A DNA stretch of 64,000 nt from Liolophura sinensis (GCF_032854445.1 NC_088300.1:24101608-24165607), one strand, 5' to 3'. Shown: positions 10,306-23,745, counted from the stretch's first letter. Numbers and translations are program-made. Notes: generated from the letters alone by a model not told the origin.

Positions 10306-10868
10306 AGTGTATTTCTTTTAGAGAGTCGCCTGTATTCAGCTGTATGTAAAATCAGTCATATTCGCTACCAAAATTGCCTTTAGCCAGTAACACGTAACAA
10401 CCCAAGATGTGCACATTGGTATGTTGAAAGTCCATATTATTACAAAGAAAATGCAGTTAGACTACTTTTTCTAATTCATAATCTTAAATTTCATAAGCTT
10501 AGTTTCGACACCAAGAACTCATTGAATCGGGTGACGTCATAGTTATTCAAAAGCAAGTTGCATGTTGAACAATGGACGTGGAAAGTAATTTGTTTTACAA
10601 TGGCTGCACCAACAAGCAGTTAGAACAAACTCCACACGGTAACACAGTCTACACTGCTACACTGCAAATATACTACATGACTTCAATTTCCTAACATCCA
10701 TCTCTAAATTCATACTGCCGTGAGTTCATATACTACATGAGATAAAATAAAATTCATTTATTAAGTTTGTATCATACTAAGACTTGTAAACAATTTTAAC
10801 TACGGCAGTGTCCGTAACAGGGTTTACAGTCAAGTCGATAGCCTCAGTCAAAACACGTTTAACACCGG
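10306..10868 (+). mobile_element. Foldback-type element, forward copy
   Basis: Copy A lacks it: the A sequence runs directly from TGAGGGAAAAGATGAAACTG (6520) to GGATCGGATTAGGGACG (6553), whereas B has about 560 bp between the matching flanks. It begins TATTTCTTTTAGAGAGTCGC, includes TTCGACACCAAGAACTCATT (10502-10521) and ends near GTCAAAACACGTTT. The same blocks occur in reverse at 43140-43315 and 7909-8213. No ORF. Confidence 0.8.
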
Positions 10869-11648
10869 ATCGGATTGGGGACGCTTACTACTTAATATTT
10901 TCCCAGTAACTCAATGGGTACACAATCGGGTTGTTCCAAGAGATACAGAAACCAAATTAAAAATAAAAATCTGTAACACAAAGCAGGAGAACTATGCATA
11001 ATCACCCACACAGGGACAATGGCTTTATATTTAGCGGATGAAATACAGCCATTGTGGCAAATTTGTTACCAGGCTCCTGTATTTCTTCTGATGGATAGAC
11101 AACGCGGCAGGGAAATATTTGTGTTATAAGCCGGCTTACAGGCGAGTAAAGGTCAGGTCAGCATAATAACACATAATAACAGGCTTATGGAGACAGCTAA
11201 TAAGCCTTTGCAGCAATTGATTTACCACTAAGAAGACAACATTGTTCCTGCATTTTTGAGGTCACATAATTCCGCAGCTGTTTTTTAACTTCACAGAAAG
11301 AAATGATATGATTTAAAGTTCCACTAAACTATGGAATAGCATTCTCCTACTTTGCTATTCTTACTTACGGAGCTTGGACATTTTTAAGGCCGTTGTTTCG
11401 TCGACATCTCATTACAAAGTTTAAAATAGCAAAGACTGCGGGTCAAGTCTTTATGTTGTGATGCTATTATGTAGGCCAAATCTTACCCTATGTTAACAGT
11501 ATATACATTTAAGTTGCATTAATCACAGCTGATCTGGACCCTAAATGGCATTGTGTAACATAAAACTAATACTATTGTACCCAAGAGGCCAATGTTAATT
11601 TGCTTCATAATGTAAAAATACTAATTTTAGTGGTTTGATCCGAATATT

Positions 11649-11840
11649 TTATTTATGTATTTGATTGGTGTTTTACGCCGTACTCAAGAATATTTATACA
11701 ACGGTGGTTAGAATTATGGTGGGAGGAAGCAAGGCAGCCCCAGGGGGAAATCCACGACCATCCTCAGGTTGCTGGATACCTTCCCACGTACGGCCGCAGT
11801 TAGCCAGCGTGGGCTTGACTTGAACTCACAGGGATTGCAT
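11649..11840 (-). mobile_element. Family-1 SINE, head-truncated, in copy C
   Basis: Antisense tail GATTGGTGTTTTACGCCGT, then the central block with GGTGGGAGGAAGC and the GACTTGAACTCACAGGGATT B-box region. The tRNA-like A-box end is missing. It is more diverged than the elements with clear target-site duplications, and a remnant sits at the same place in copy B (7396-7427). Confidence 0.9.
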
Positions 11841-12890
11841 TTGTTAAAAATATCTGTTTAAGCTATTAAACATTTTTATTTGTAATTTGGATGTGATTGT
11901 CCAAAATGTATATTCACATAGTTTAGTCATATAAGCATGAATTATGTTCCAAGATAAAGGTTCCAAGACAGCTCAACGTATAAAATGGTCTCTCTGGAGA
12001 AGCAAAACAAAGCAACCTGATGCCTTGCACGTGAAATCGTCTGGGTTTCTCGCTAAATCAACAGGTGTGCATGGCCATGCCAAATTAAAGTCTAGTCACG
12101 CCTGTGACGCGTGTTTGTGAACGACCATCAATATTAATATCTGATGGAATCCTTGGATAGTGGAAAGTAAACAGGCGAGATGGATACCAATTCATTATTA
12201 TATGGTAGTCTTACTTCATTACTGGCTATCCATATCGCCGGGATCTAGTCGACACATCTGGTAAGGCATCCATACGGCCTGTACAGTTTCGCGTATTTAT
12301 TAAACCCTGGCTCCTTTGTCAATATCCAAAACCATTTAGCCAGGCGTTGTCACTGAAAGTCATTGCTGGAAGTCTCCCGTCAGGACTTGATTACAGTCAT
12401 GTAAATGAAGTACTAAATGACAAACAGCAGTTTTATAAGATTTCCTCCCTGGATTCATTTAATCTGCGCTCAGATAGCAGCGTGGATCTCTAGATATAAA
12501 CCTATGTCAATGTATACAGCAGGATTAAGTTACAACCATCATTCTGGATCGGAATACATATAGTTCGAATACACACGGCATGTAAAGAAGCAATTTATGG
12601 CAGATGTCAAAACCACATGAAGCGAAACTCGCAAAATTGAGTATTGTTACTCTTCCACGATGTATACAAATGACTTAACAAGATACACTGCGATTCTCCA
12701 TTATGGTTCATTGTTAAGCCATTTTCAAAGCACAAAGCCTATGAGACAGACCCTATTACTTTAAAACCTTATACCACGGTATGGTAAATATTCTCCATTT
12801 TAATCGTTTTATCATCTGATTAATATGGTACTAGAGTTTGAATTTGAAAACTTGTAGACACTAGTTATAAATCATTCATGAAACTATAAG

Positions 12891-12952
12891 GTTGAAGTTA
12901 CCATATATTAGTTGAAGTTACCATATGTCGGTTGAAGTTACCATTTATCGGT
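12891..12952. repeat. 20-bp tandem repeat, three copies
   Basis: The unit GTTGAAGTTACCATATGTCG with small variants starts at 12891, 12911 and 12931. Not seen at the matching place in copy A. Confidence 0.9.
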
Positions 12953-14449
12953 TCAGCAAATTTCTGCCTAACTCGTTTGCGCGCACTTTGTTTACACATA
13001 ACATAGTTCATAGGGTTCGGTAAGCACTGGGCATCTTCCGGAAATCGAATGTCTCTGAATCACGTCTAATGGAATCGGTACCGTATTAGGACTTCCGTTT
13101 TCGGGAGGGCCGAATATAATTCTGCGTATTTTAGCTTGGGTAAAGCCTTTATTCGCCACCAGCCTGACATTTTCGCTGTACGGTTGCATGCTTGGTATCA
13201 AAGTGATGGAAATTATCTAAACTTTGGGCAGGTTCGAATGGTGAAAGTTTGAATTTCTGATCGTGAGGAGAGAGGTGATGATGAGGTTGCGAGTGACGTC
13301 CATTGGCGTTGCTAGGCACCGCTCCCAGCTGCTGGCATAGAAAGGTTCAGATTTTGACCCTTTCCAATGACTATGTCCAATTTTTTATGTCTGTTTTCTC
13401 AAAGGTTGAGCCAGGTATGCATCAAAGCTTATTTGCCACGGAATATTTTGGACTGAGTTACAGCACTACACGTTAACATTGTGCCTTATGGAAAAGTAAT
13501 CTGAGGCCTAATACTGTAACAGCCATGCTTTCGAATGCAGTGACCGAGAGCATATCACCTCTGAACATGAAAGAGGAAGTTAACAGCGTTCTATCTCAGT
13601 TAATCTTTCAGCCTGATAACTAATTTAAATTTTGACAATCCAATGAAATCTCCTCTCGGCTAATTATTTTCTCTCTCAATTAAGTGTTCCATTCACTTCA
13701 ATTAAGTGTTCCAGAAACGGTTTCCAGTCTTGTGTAATCAAAATGATGTCTTTCATCAGCGAACGCGGAGAACCCGTGAGTTTGGATGAAATTGTACATT
13801 TAACGCTAATTACTATGAAGAAAAAAATCCCTTTTTCTACCTAACTTGCCTGTGATAACTCTTTTATTGAGGTCCCTTTGGTTTTATTTTTCAAAATTCT
13901 TTATGTAGCTTTGACATGCCAGTTGATGGTTTCTGTCATCTTTCGAAGTCTACGTGGTGCCAAAACCTTTTCCATGTACTCGCTATTATCACTAATCTCA
14001 AAGCAAAACGAACTCCACTTCATTTCAAATACAGCTAAACAAGGGTTAAACCTATGACTGCAGTATTTGATAGAAATCTTATCAGGATACTACACTGTTA
14101 TCTTAAAGAAACAGGTTTATTTGCCGCTAGGATTGTATGTTAAATGAGTTGACCACAGAGTATTTTGAGTAATTCTAGAACAGTGATGTCTAATAAATTG
14201 CAATTAACATCAATGCATTTTTTTTAAATCTAACTCTACTTAAGCCATGGCGCTAAGAGGCGTGTAAATTGCTACTATTTATGCATTTACAGGAACAGTT
14301 AGAATAAAACCCTGACGGAGATAAATTTACAAGAGGCCGTATTTCACTGGTTACGTGTGATCATTTTCCAGCTGTTGAGCTGTTGTCACTGCACTGGCTT
14401 TACTCTCTATGGTGTACGTCGTTAATTATATATACCAGCTTTAGGAGCA

Positions 14450-15890
14450 ATTATACCAGGCTATTTGATCACCTTATCTCATTTGTCCCAGTCCGGTGCA
14501 AAAACCTTTATACTTTTCATGATATTTCACATTAATATTTACACTGCGCATGTTTGATTTTTCTATTCCTCGGTATTGTTTGGCCACCACGCCTATCTAT
14601 GCTGGCCTACTTTTGTCAAACAGGTAAAATGCAGTAATAAATCAAATGGTTATGATGACTTACAACAAAGCAAAGTAATCTGACTCAATATGTCAGGTAC
14701 TGGATGTGAAACTACGCGTTGGCCATCCACACCAGACTTCAAAATCAATTTATGCTTTGTAGTCCATTGTATCTCCTTTCTTTGTTCAGATAGGATTTAC
14801 ACTGTACAGAGTGAAACAAAACAAAAGACAATTTTGTGAACATAATTAAAATGTCGCGTAGGACTTTTCGGACTGGGATGGCAACGGAATGCGGCAAGCT
14901 GTCGACGAATGACCTGCAGTAATTCTTTATCCAGTTGTAGCCTACAGGACAGAACGACCTGACGACAGAAAACACCAAAGTTATGAAAACTAATGGCAGA
15001 CAGGTTTGATATGAATTGCACCCTTCAACCGCTAGGCAAGTGCTTTTAAGTCCTAGCTCATCCAATAAAAAAATCAACTCGTTTTGCAACTTCATGCAAC
15101 GCGACACCAAAGCAAGCGTTAAACACGATTTAATAGAATAGTGTTGTGCTAAATTAATCGTGAAGGCAAATCCATGGGTGAAACAGGAATGAAAAGAGAA
15201 AGTCACTATCACAAAGGCCTAACGTTCTATTGCTGTTATAGTTGATTGCTGATGTTACTAAATGTTTCTCATAACTGATCGTAATTTCTAGTTTGTACAT
15301 TGGACGCCTTTTTGTTATACTCTATAAGTTTAGATTGTCCCGACTTATTATCGATATTCCTCCTAAAAGAGAATTTCTAAAAAGAACTCTGCTTAATCTT
15401 AAGACATACGCTGCTCCTGTCCACAGACGGCACTCTTAACTTGGTCCTTTAAGAGAGAAATTCAATGCATGTGTTTAGATGGAGGCACATACAAATAACA
15501 CACCATCTTCGTCCGGTACACTGGCGGATATATTTCACTAGAAAGTTATAAATCCTTAAAATATTTCTATTATGGCAAATAAATTACAGAAAATTACGGA
15601 AATTGTTATCACTCCACTCATAGCTTATAGCTTTAAACGGCATCGTGGTCATGACAACGAATTCGACAGCACTGATTCCAAGGATATGGCCTACTCTAAT
15701 TATGTAATTCGATAAATGTACCCAAACGAATATTTGCAATCGGGAATTCAAATAAGGTTAACTTCACACCTGTATTAAGTTTAATTTATGTAATGATGCC
15801 GGTTGACCTTTAGGTAATAGCGGAAGACCAGGTAATGGACTGCTGGTAATAGATGCAGGTCAAACGCATGCCATCCGATAATCAGAGAAG
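14450..15890. other. Unassigned stretch after cluster 1
   Basis: No repeat structure or gene is recognised, apart from the 155-codon ORF described separately (14745-15212). AT-rich single-copy-looking sequence within this window. Confidence 0.5.
14745..15212 (-). CDS. Unrecognised 155-codon ORF, doubtful
   Basis: This is the longest open frame of the window. It starts MIVTFSFHSCFTHGF, has hydrophobic stretches (LPLVFITLVFSVV near the middle) and eight cysteines in no recognised pattern. A second minus-strand frame is open over 14797-15021 and contains QLDKELLQVIRRQLAA, which looks equally protein-like. With two overlapping frames open and no homologous copy to compare, chance or an unrelated exon is possible. 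No function is proposed. Confidence 0.15.
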   Translation of the reverse strand: MIVTFSFHSCFTHGFAFTINLAQHYSIKSCLTLALVSRCMKLQNELIFLLDELGLKSTCLAVEGCNSYQTCLPLVFITLVFSVVRSFCPVGYNWIKNYCRSFVDSLPHSVAIPVRKVLRDILIMFTKLSFVLFHSVQCKSYLNKERRYNGLQSIN

Positions 15891-15899
15891 ATGAAGGTG

Positions 15900-16300
15900 C
15901 CATCTGGATTTCTTTTTTTGTTAAAATCTTTAAGTAAATCTAAAATTAGTTCAATGTCATCGATGGTAAAAAACTGGAAAGTTCAAGGTTATCGTAATTT
16001 TAATTTGACAAATAGGTCAACGGCAGATCATTGTGTTTTTGGCCGGATGGCGGCATCTCGATCTCGATGGTGAAAAAAAATTAAAATCACAGGGCTGATT
16101 TTAACAAATAGGTCAATGGCAAATCGTTTTATTTTGGCTGCACAGCCAAATCTGGATTTCTCCTGTGCTGCAAATCATGGCGGAAGTCAAAAATTAGTTC
16201 AGTGTCAGCGACGGTGAAGAAAATTGTATCTGAAATATGCAAGGTTATCGTAATTTTCAAAAACAGGTCAATGCCAAATCAACTTTGGTGCCTGGCAGCA
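15900..16300. repeat. Imperfect tandem duplication, about 2.3 units
   Basis: Two units (about 15900-16050 and 16147-16300) share CATCTGGATTTCT, AAAATTAGTTCA, CAAGGTTATCGTAATTTT and ACAGGTCAATGCC-type blocks in the same order. The part between them (about 16095-16145) is a third, partial unit starting TTTTAACAAATAGGTCAATG. Identity is moderate, so the duplication is old. Confidence 0.8.
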
Positions 16301-18655
16301 TGGTTTGGAATTAGATTTAGGTATTAAAATTTATTTCCGCTATACTATTAATGTGTCTGTTGGAGGAATGGAAGTTGTAATACTTCTACTTAGTTACCGG
16401 TTTGTCAGTGTAGTCCTTAAGGTAGATATTGCACAATATTCCTCACCTAATCCTGAAACAGGGGAAATCTCTGCCAGTTTCTCTTAATTAAGCTCTAGAA
16501 AAAGGAGCAAACTGGTGCCAGTACAATTGCTTTTAATGGTAAAAATGACAAGTGAACGGTCGACACGTGTATATTTCTGGAATAAATCTTGCATTTACGA
16601 AATTGTATAGGCGTACAGTGTAATACATTACACGTGCATGACACGAGATTGCACGTTGTGGAACACGAACTCGTTCTGTATCAAGGCAACCATAGGGAAA
16701 ACATTCACATGACAATCATAAACCATAAAGGAGAGTCCAGGTCAATAATCGCAATACAAATTTTCAAAACAAGGTTCATCACAAACCACTAAAGAACTAA
16801 GAAAGTACAATTATATTAAGTAAAAAGTTAGGACGGAATTATGTATTGAGAAGTTCATACAGTTAACACTCGCAAGAAATGATGTTTAGCAGTATTTAAG
16901 TTGTCGTTATTCAAACTTATTGCGCCTTGATTGCACCTGTTCATATATCCAATGGATATATACAGACACTGCCCTAGCATAAAGCTATTATGATATTTCC
17001 TTGTACAATCTATTCTGATCTAGGTAGAGGACTGATCACAAAGGGGATAGCTTTCCTTATAGTCGAAAGTCTTCCAGTTTCCGGGTTCCCAGAAGAACAA
17101 ATATAGTAAACAAGCAAAACTGTTATGAACTGGCTGGTTGAATCTTCAGTTTCTGGATTAGAATTCAGCACCCAATTTGACCTGCAAAAAGCTCTTCTTT
17201 GTGATTCTATTTTTTACAGAATCTTACGACTGCTACCCGAATCGAAATGAGTAGCTAATTCTTCGTATTTGTTAGTGTATGCATTGGAATAAAGCAGGGC
17301 AAGAAGCTTTTGTTTTGCTAGCGTGACATTATAGGCTGGATTGTTTTCAGCGTTGCCTTCACCTTGTAACGCCCACTGAGCTAATGTGGACACTGCTGTT
17401 GATTCAGCTCATTTAATCATTAGAATGCAGGGCTCATAGACCCAAGACGTGCTTAATTTGGGTGCCGGGAGATAGAAAAATCGATCCCTATTTGAGGCAA
17501 TGTTTGCGAAAAAACATTAGGCGATATCCTCGGGAGATGAGCTTTTGGGTTGTTTATCCGGCTTAAGTCCGGCTGTCTGGCACCTGGGGCAGGAGAACAT
17601 TACGCTAGAAGACCTTTAACAGACCCCCCGGGAATTAAAAGAGGTTTTACGTAATACACCCGGAACAGAAGAGTGACCAGTATTATTGCTTATATTTAGC
17701 TGTTTCCTTAAAAAAGTAAAAGTCACACTGATGAAATATAGAACTGTTAGTCATATGCACAGTTTAGCGCTGTATTAAATGCTGTGCAGCCCCGTGTCAA
17801 GATGTCCTCCGCGAGAAAGCAAATATTTAATTTTTAGTGCGAACACAATGGGACGCAATTTTTACATTATATATCATTCTCCTAGTCAAAATACACTGTG
17901 TAGATTGTAAAATGTTACCAGTTTCTCAAGCAGGTTAAATTTGTTAGTGTTTCCTATTTCTTCAGCCTCACTTGATTTCGAACAGATTCCAAACTAATTG
18001 GGTTATGTGATGACATCGTCATTTCTGGTCAGAACAGAGCTGTGGCGACCTGACAGAAAGCTGAAACTTAAATTAGATAAATGCCTATAAAACCTCAATT
18101 GAAAGGTTGTATGTATGCACTCAGAGATTTCATCAGAACATCACTTACATTTAAGGTTCTGCTGCAACTTAATCTCACCTGGTTATTTAAAATTGTTCAA
18201 GGTTACTTCTTACTGTATGTACGGACTTATATGATGGAAGCCTTATTTAGCCTAGGACAGACATTACAAGTACAAAAACGCCCGAGAGTGAAAGCTTAAT
18301 TACCAGTACAATTCCGGCGATGCGCTTCAAATTGGTAATTACACGTGACTGACCTTGAGGCCCTGGAATTACGATAATGTGTCAGGATTTACGCTTTCGC
18401 ATTCATGTCGTAAATTGCTCTCCTGGAAACTTACGTGATTTTTTTTCCGAGCGACTTCCGCTTCAACAATTATAGCTATGCACCTCGAGGTAACGCCGTC
18501 TTCGCTATTATACTGCGAGACGAAAGGTGGTATTTTTAAGCCCATGATCCGAATAAAATGAATCTCTGAGAATACGGTTAACTGGAGAAACTGTAAGGCT
18601 TGGAAAGATGAGCGAACAACAGAAGTGTTGCTTTTGAGAAATATCTAGTATATGC
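16301..18655. other. Unassigned stretch, no gene recognised
   Basis: Only short ORFs of 60-72 codons in conflicting frames. A GC-richer patch lies at about 17440-17640. No repeats, RNA genes or splice-site pairs could be supported. Confidence 0.5.
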
Positions 18656-18850
18656 TTGATTATCTATTTATTTGTTTATTTCATTCTTGTTAAATCCCCC
18701 ACTCAAGACTATTTCACGAACATGGCTATAGTGACTCCTTGTGTATAATTATGGTCCCAGTGTTGACATATCTGTAGTGCTGCCTCATTGAGACGGTACG
18801 CCAAAGACATCAGACAAGATGCTATTTGCACACGTACACCCAGTGACAGA
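18656..18850 (-). mobile_element. Degenerate SINE remnant
   Basis: An antisense-like tail (ATCTATTTATTTGTTTATTTC, CTCAAGACTATTTCAC) is followed by GTGCTGCCTCATTGAGACG and CCAAAGACATCAGACAAGATG. The second part resembles the inner block of the family-2/3 SINEs (for example GAAGACACCAGACATGAC at 59588). A mosaic or heavily decayed copy. Confidence 0.5.
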
Positions 18851-19144
18851 AACCGAGGAAATCAATCCTTGGTTTTTCCCCTTAAGGATTCTAAGTTAAA
18901 GAATTGCCAAAGATGTTCGAATTTAAAGTGCAAGGCATGACCAATCTCGGAATTGAAAAACCCCTTGAAAAAACCCCTTGAATAATTACCTGTGTTTCTG
19001 AAAATAAAATTATACTTAAGAAGGTCATGTACATTTGTCTGAAAATTAGACGGGCTAAAATAAAATGCAGCAAGGTACACTCTTAAGTTATCTGGCCACT
19101 TTTATTATTACTTTTTTGAAATATGTATTACTGTTTCAACACTC

Positions 19145-19285
19145 TTCAAAGTGTTCACGTTCCAACTCCATTAAAAGTGTTTAATCTCTTGCAGAGAGCT
19201 GGTTAATCAACACCTTAAACCAACACTTGAAACAGAGTTTAAAATTTTACACGTTTAATGGAGTTGAAACATTAACACTTAATAA
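19145..19285. mobile_element. Small inverted-repeat element (MITE-like)
   Basis: The left arm (about 19148-19182, with CCAACTCCATTAAAAGTGTTT) pairs with the right arm (about 19249-19283, with ACACGTTTAATGGAGTTG). Arms are about 30 bp with a few mismatches around a loop of about 65 bp. No ORF. Target-site duplications could not be assigned. Confidence 0.65.
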
Positions 19286-19479
19286 AAACTGGTCACAAAT
19301 TTAGTCACTCCTCATTATCTGTAGTACCTTAGTTTAAAGAGCATAAAGAAAATTTATTCTATCTGTGTACAAGAAAGTCTGTATAAGCTATGTGGTGAAT
19401 ATTTGGTTTTAATATCCTAATTTTCGCACATTATGCCTGTTATAAATCCCAATAATTCTATAATACATGAGTAGACAGT

Positions 19480-21120
19480 AATTTGCACTTGTAAATGTTG
19501 GTTTACACTGAGTATCTAAGGGTTAGTAATTTTATGGGCTGTGATTGGGTCAAACTAGGTTATTTTAGGGGCGGTTCGTCATTCAAAGAACGTTTGATTC
19601 AAATCAGGGAGATGTCCTCTGAAAACCACGTGGTGTAGAGTGATGCGTTTTCATTGGACCTGAATACGCTTGTAGAATTACTTTGTCTTTCCATTACCAC
19701 TGCAACAATTGGGATTCCTGTCAGGATGTGAACTGTTCTAAAAAAAATTCAGAAAAGAAAGATAGATTAGTTAAGCAATGTTATTCGCGATATCATAGGT
19801 TACCCGGAAATCCAAGTTACCAATCCCACAATCCCTTAGTTACCAATTCCACAGGAAAGCTTTGAAGTCGGTTTATCATTTTGGACACCTAAATCAACAC
19901 CTAAATCAACACCTAAATTCGCTGAATAATCATCACACTGGAGAGATGGCTACTTTTGTATGCGATCAATGTCGTCGATTGCGTAGTGAACGGCAGGATA
20001 ATTCGAGTACCATGAATGGAGCTGCTGATTTTTCATTAGAGGTTTCCTCAAAGACCAGACAGGCGCCTTTAGCGTTCTGTAGGGGTCGTAGGTCAACGTT
20101 ATAAATCTTCATGTAGAGATTCGTCTCCTGTAAAAGACACCTTCTATACTGCGCGTGTCTGCAAGTCGAGAAGAGTACATTTCACTTTAATGAATCATTG
20201 CCTCATTCGATTAAAAAGAAAAAGGAGAGATCATGAAGCATGTTTGATTTAGTACTGATAATACATAATACACGTACGGGCAATTTGCCAACCTAACATA
20301 TGTGTCTGTAACAGATAACTGACTAAGTCTGGTGCGTTGAAATAAGAACGAAAAATACGGTTTGGTTGCATGCGAAAACTAAGGGAAAAAAGCAAATGGA
20401 TTGTCATGCGTCGCACCTGCTTTCTTGTTCGTGACAATGGAACATTACCATTGGTTCAACGTTGTGTTTATGCTAACTCTCCTTACTAATGCGATACAGA
20501 GAATTAATTGGCCCTAAATGTGTTCCTCATATTTTTAACTGCTTAAAGCGGTTAAGTAACGAAACTTTTAAACAGAGAATTTGTTTTCATCTACAATTTT
20601 CTAAAATCCTCAAAAAGATTTCATGGCAGCCGACTGATCTTTTTTATGATAGTTTTAACCGAATAAAATTCCTTTGAAACATTGGACTCTACCGTAGCCT
20701 TTTTCTGGTCATGTTGTGATGAGAGAAGTTAATTCAGGGTTTGCCACTTGACAGACACAGGTGGCTAGACTTCTGAATTCAAATTGCATATTCATGTAGA
20801 ACTATGGGCGTCTTAGTATAGACGCCGAACACATTTTGAATCTTGTTTAAGCAAGAAATACCGACATGATGTCACTCATTTGCCAACTCTGTCACACTAG
20901 ACAGTCGTATTGTATCGGATGTTTTCAAAGCATTTTGTCTAATTTGGAAAATGGAAATAAAAATTTCGATGTGTTTTCGACTGATGGCAGTTAATGAAGT
21001 CGTCCGATTTTACACGTCATTTGGAAAATACTGGATGAATAAAGATTGACTTATTAACTAACATTGTTTGTAAGTCTTGAATCAATCAGTAATACACAGC
21101 CACATCCTTGCAGAGTGTGC
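19480..21120. repeat. Cluster 2, tandem duplication copy D0 (partial)
   Basis: Anchors shared with D1 and D2 are CTTGTAAATGTTGGTTTACACT (19489; near 23205 and 27880), GGTTACCCGGAAATCCA (19798; 23523 and 28184), ACCAATCCCACAGGAA-type sequence, and CTGATGGCAGTTAATGAAGTCGT (20981; 24841). The copy is diverged and lacks the later part of D1 and D2. Confidence 0.7.
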
Positions 21121-22800
21121 AACATCAACGGCACGCATAAAAACTTATTATTCTATGTTGTAAAATAAGTTTATTTAAATAATAAAGTTTAGTGTTCAGA
21201 ACAAATGTGGGCTGAACAAGGTCTGCCATACTGAAACATAGTCTTTGTGGGCCCTCTTTGTCACCAGACAACTAGAACCTTCAGCAGCCAGGTTATCAAA
21301 TGATAAATGCGATCAATTGAAATCGATATTTTCTATGGATTTCGTGAGCAAGTGTTTGTCAAGTAATATCAGATTTTAGACAGTGTGTGACTGAATATGA
21401 GAAGCTCAGCATTGAGTTATATCCTCTGGTGATTGGATGAGAACAGGAGTTAGGTACAGGAGATGACTGACACTTAAATCCATGGATAACACGGTATTCA
21501 AGTTCAATTTTGTCTCAGTTTAAAGATGAAGTCTCTGGAGTGTTAAAGGCGGAAGCCAGAAAAGATCGTTTTCGTATTTTTTGAGTGATATGATTGCTTT
21601 TATTTCGTTCCCTAACGGTAAAGGTTCTTGAAAGTTTTGACACAACCTACTTTAAACACCTCGTGATTTCACCACAGCTTTGTGCGTTTGTCGGTGTTAA
21701 TATGTTCAGAACAAAGACGAACAAGGTGATAAATACGAACATATGAAACAAATATCAAGTGTTTACAATTCGCAAAAGAAACATTTTCAAAAATGATATA
21801 CATTTTAGATAAATTATACGAACAATTCTGACGTGTCGTCAAATTGCCGGGTCAGTTGAAGCATAGGATCTGTGGTGTTCTGATCGCTTGAATTTGGCCT
21901 CTTTTATAAATGGTCGTGTTAGAGTGCTTAACCACGTTAATTAAAATTGATGCAACTCATTATTTTTGATCAGTGGCTTGCATCAGATAATTTCAGACCA
22001 TTACTTACTCTGATTGCCAGCCTCTGCACAGCACTTAATTACCCTTGATGAGCTCAAATGAATCTGCGTTCAAATTGCCATGTCCCACACTCATGCAGCC
22101 CGTGCACATGATTCTCAGTGCAGAAGCAAACAAGGATTAGGAGAGTAAACTTGGAGCGAAGTCTTAATTTTGACATTACCATGACAACACTCATCAAACC
22201 TATGTGTTTTTTTTAATCTACACTTTTGAAACAAAAACTAGCCAAGCGTAAATTAATAATACACCATTATCTTTACCAGAAATAGCAATTGAATGGCTTG
22301 AGGAAAACCAGGTTCTGTCGGCTGATTTTCCTATTTCATACATAAATTAGGAAATGTGGACTAAATCAGGAGTTCTTCTGGACACAAATATATTTTCTCC
22401 AGCAGATTTGCCCTAAAAAAGGATAAACAAATGCTCAAAAATGGACAACAGGTATTTCACAAACACGTCAAAAACGATGATATGGGTACAGGAAAACCTT
22501 TTCTTGTACCAAACCTCAAATCCCAGCAGTATTTCTTCTATATTTACACAACCCAAAAATCACATTCACCAAATTGTTTACAATTGTAGTACAGAGACAA
22601 AGGAGAAATACGTGTGCATGTATGTGATTTCTCATGCAACCTATTTGTTTAATGACAGTATGGGATTAGTCAACCCGAAACCTTTCTGTGGTAAAGAGGT
22701 CAAGAATGGACGATGAACTCGTATACACAACTTTGACGATCTCAACAGGAGACATTTGCTATGTTAATATAGTAGAAAGTGCTTGGAAAGTGCAGTCTCT
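21121..22800. other. Unassigned stretch between D0 and D1
   Basis: No clear alignment to D1 or D2 beyond about 21120. A 91-codon ORF (22441-22716) is Ser/Thr/Asn-rich, unrecognised and not supported by splice signals or a second copy. Confidence 0.5.
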
Positions 22801-23745
22801 GTTGTAAATTGTACAGACTTGTTCCTTTAATAGCTATGTTTAAAGTCATTCGTGTACAATATGTATTAAGTCTTTTGTTCAATGGTAATTTTGACGCGAT
22901 AGTCAATTAGATAACAATACCTATAAAACACGCCTTTCAGTCTAAACATTAACTGGAGTTTTTATTCTGTAAAGATAAATTTTAAGAAATTAGCACACAT
23001 AATTTTGATGCAGATTTTAAGGGTCTTATGATGCTTGCTTATTTTTTTCTCATTTAAGTCGATACAGTAACATGATATATAATGGAAACACAACGTTGAT
23101 AATTTAGTGGTAATTCTAAACACAGTTATTCAAGATGTGTATGTAATAGTTGTGTTAATTTTCACACAGTATGTGAACACTGCGCTCTGGACACCGATAT
23201 CCACTCGTAAATGTTGATTTACACTTCATGCCTGAGAGCTTTTTCTCACTTGTTGGTGATCTGATGGAGAGAAAATCAGTCGAAGCAGAGCAGAGCTGTT
23301 AAAAAGATGGTTCAGATTAAAGCTTTCCTCGGGACAACCACATAATGAACAGTGATCTCTGTTCGTCCGTGTGTTATACGCTTGTGGAATCACTTGAAAG
23401 TTATATGCTGGCTGCTTTCCATTACGACAAGCAACATTTGCAATTTCCCGTCAGTGGCCAAGCTGTTTGAAAAAATCGTCTGAATGAAGGCTCGTTTAAG
23501 TAATGTTGTTCCCATTACCATCGGTTACCCGGAAATCCATCAGCACGTGCCATCATAGTTACCAATCCCACAGGAACGCTTTGAAGAAGGAATCCTTTGT
23601 TAATTTCTTTACAGTTACGTAAATCATTCTAATATGCCTTGAATGATCACGAGGGCGAGGTAATTGATCAATGTTGGCTAAGAGTAATGGTTCGCACAAG
23701 AAGACAGGGGAGTCGAAAGTATAAATCGCCATGTGTAGTCGCCAT

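Larger units (their letters stand above)
6986..11290. repeat. Cluster 1, tandem duplication copy B
   Basis: Second copy, shorter than A. It has lost the part matching 3840-5150 of A and 12580-13520 of C; a truncated SINE sits at that junction (9098-9328). It has gained a foldback element twice (7873-8213 and 10306-10868), a full SINE (8673-8930) and a 95-bp direct repeat. The end block 10870-11200 (with AATAACACATAATAACAGG) matches 6550-6850 of copy A, which places the B/C junction near 11290. Confidence 0.8.
11291..14450. repeat. Cluster 1, tandem duplication copy C
   Basis: Third copy. It aligns with A and B from the block at 11312, through 12000-12570, then with A only at 13030-13060 and 13745-13930. 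The block 14270-14440 matches 2990-3130 of copy A in a different order, so copy C is either rearranged or contains a second small duplication. Part of that block (14165-14215 and the downstream ATTATATTA stretch) also resembles 52420-52530 in cluster 3. The right boundary is uncertain. Confidence 0.65.

Noticed and set aside
19862-20104. ORF with HHTGEMATFVCDQC, resembling a C2H2 zinc-finger linker
   Set aside because: No preceding Cys-Cys-His-His finger is present, and the homologous DNA in D1 and D2 has no such frame. Chance resemblance.
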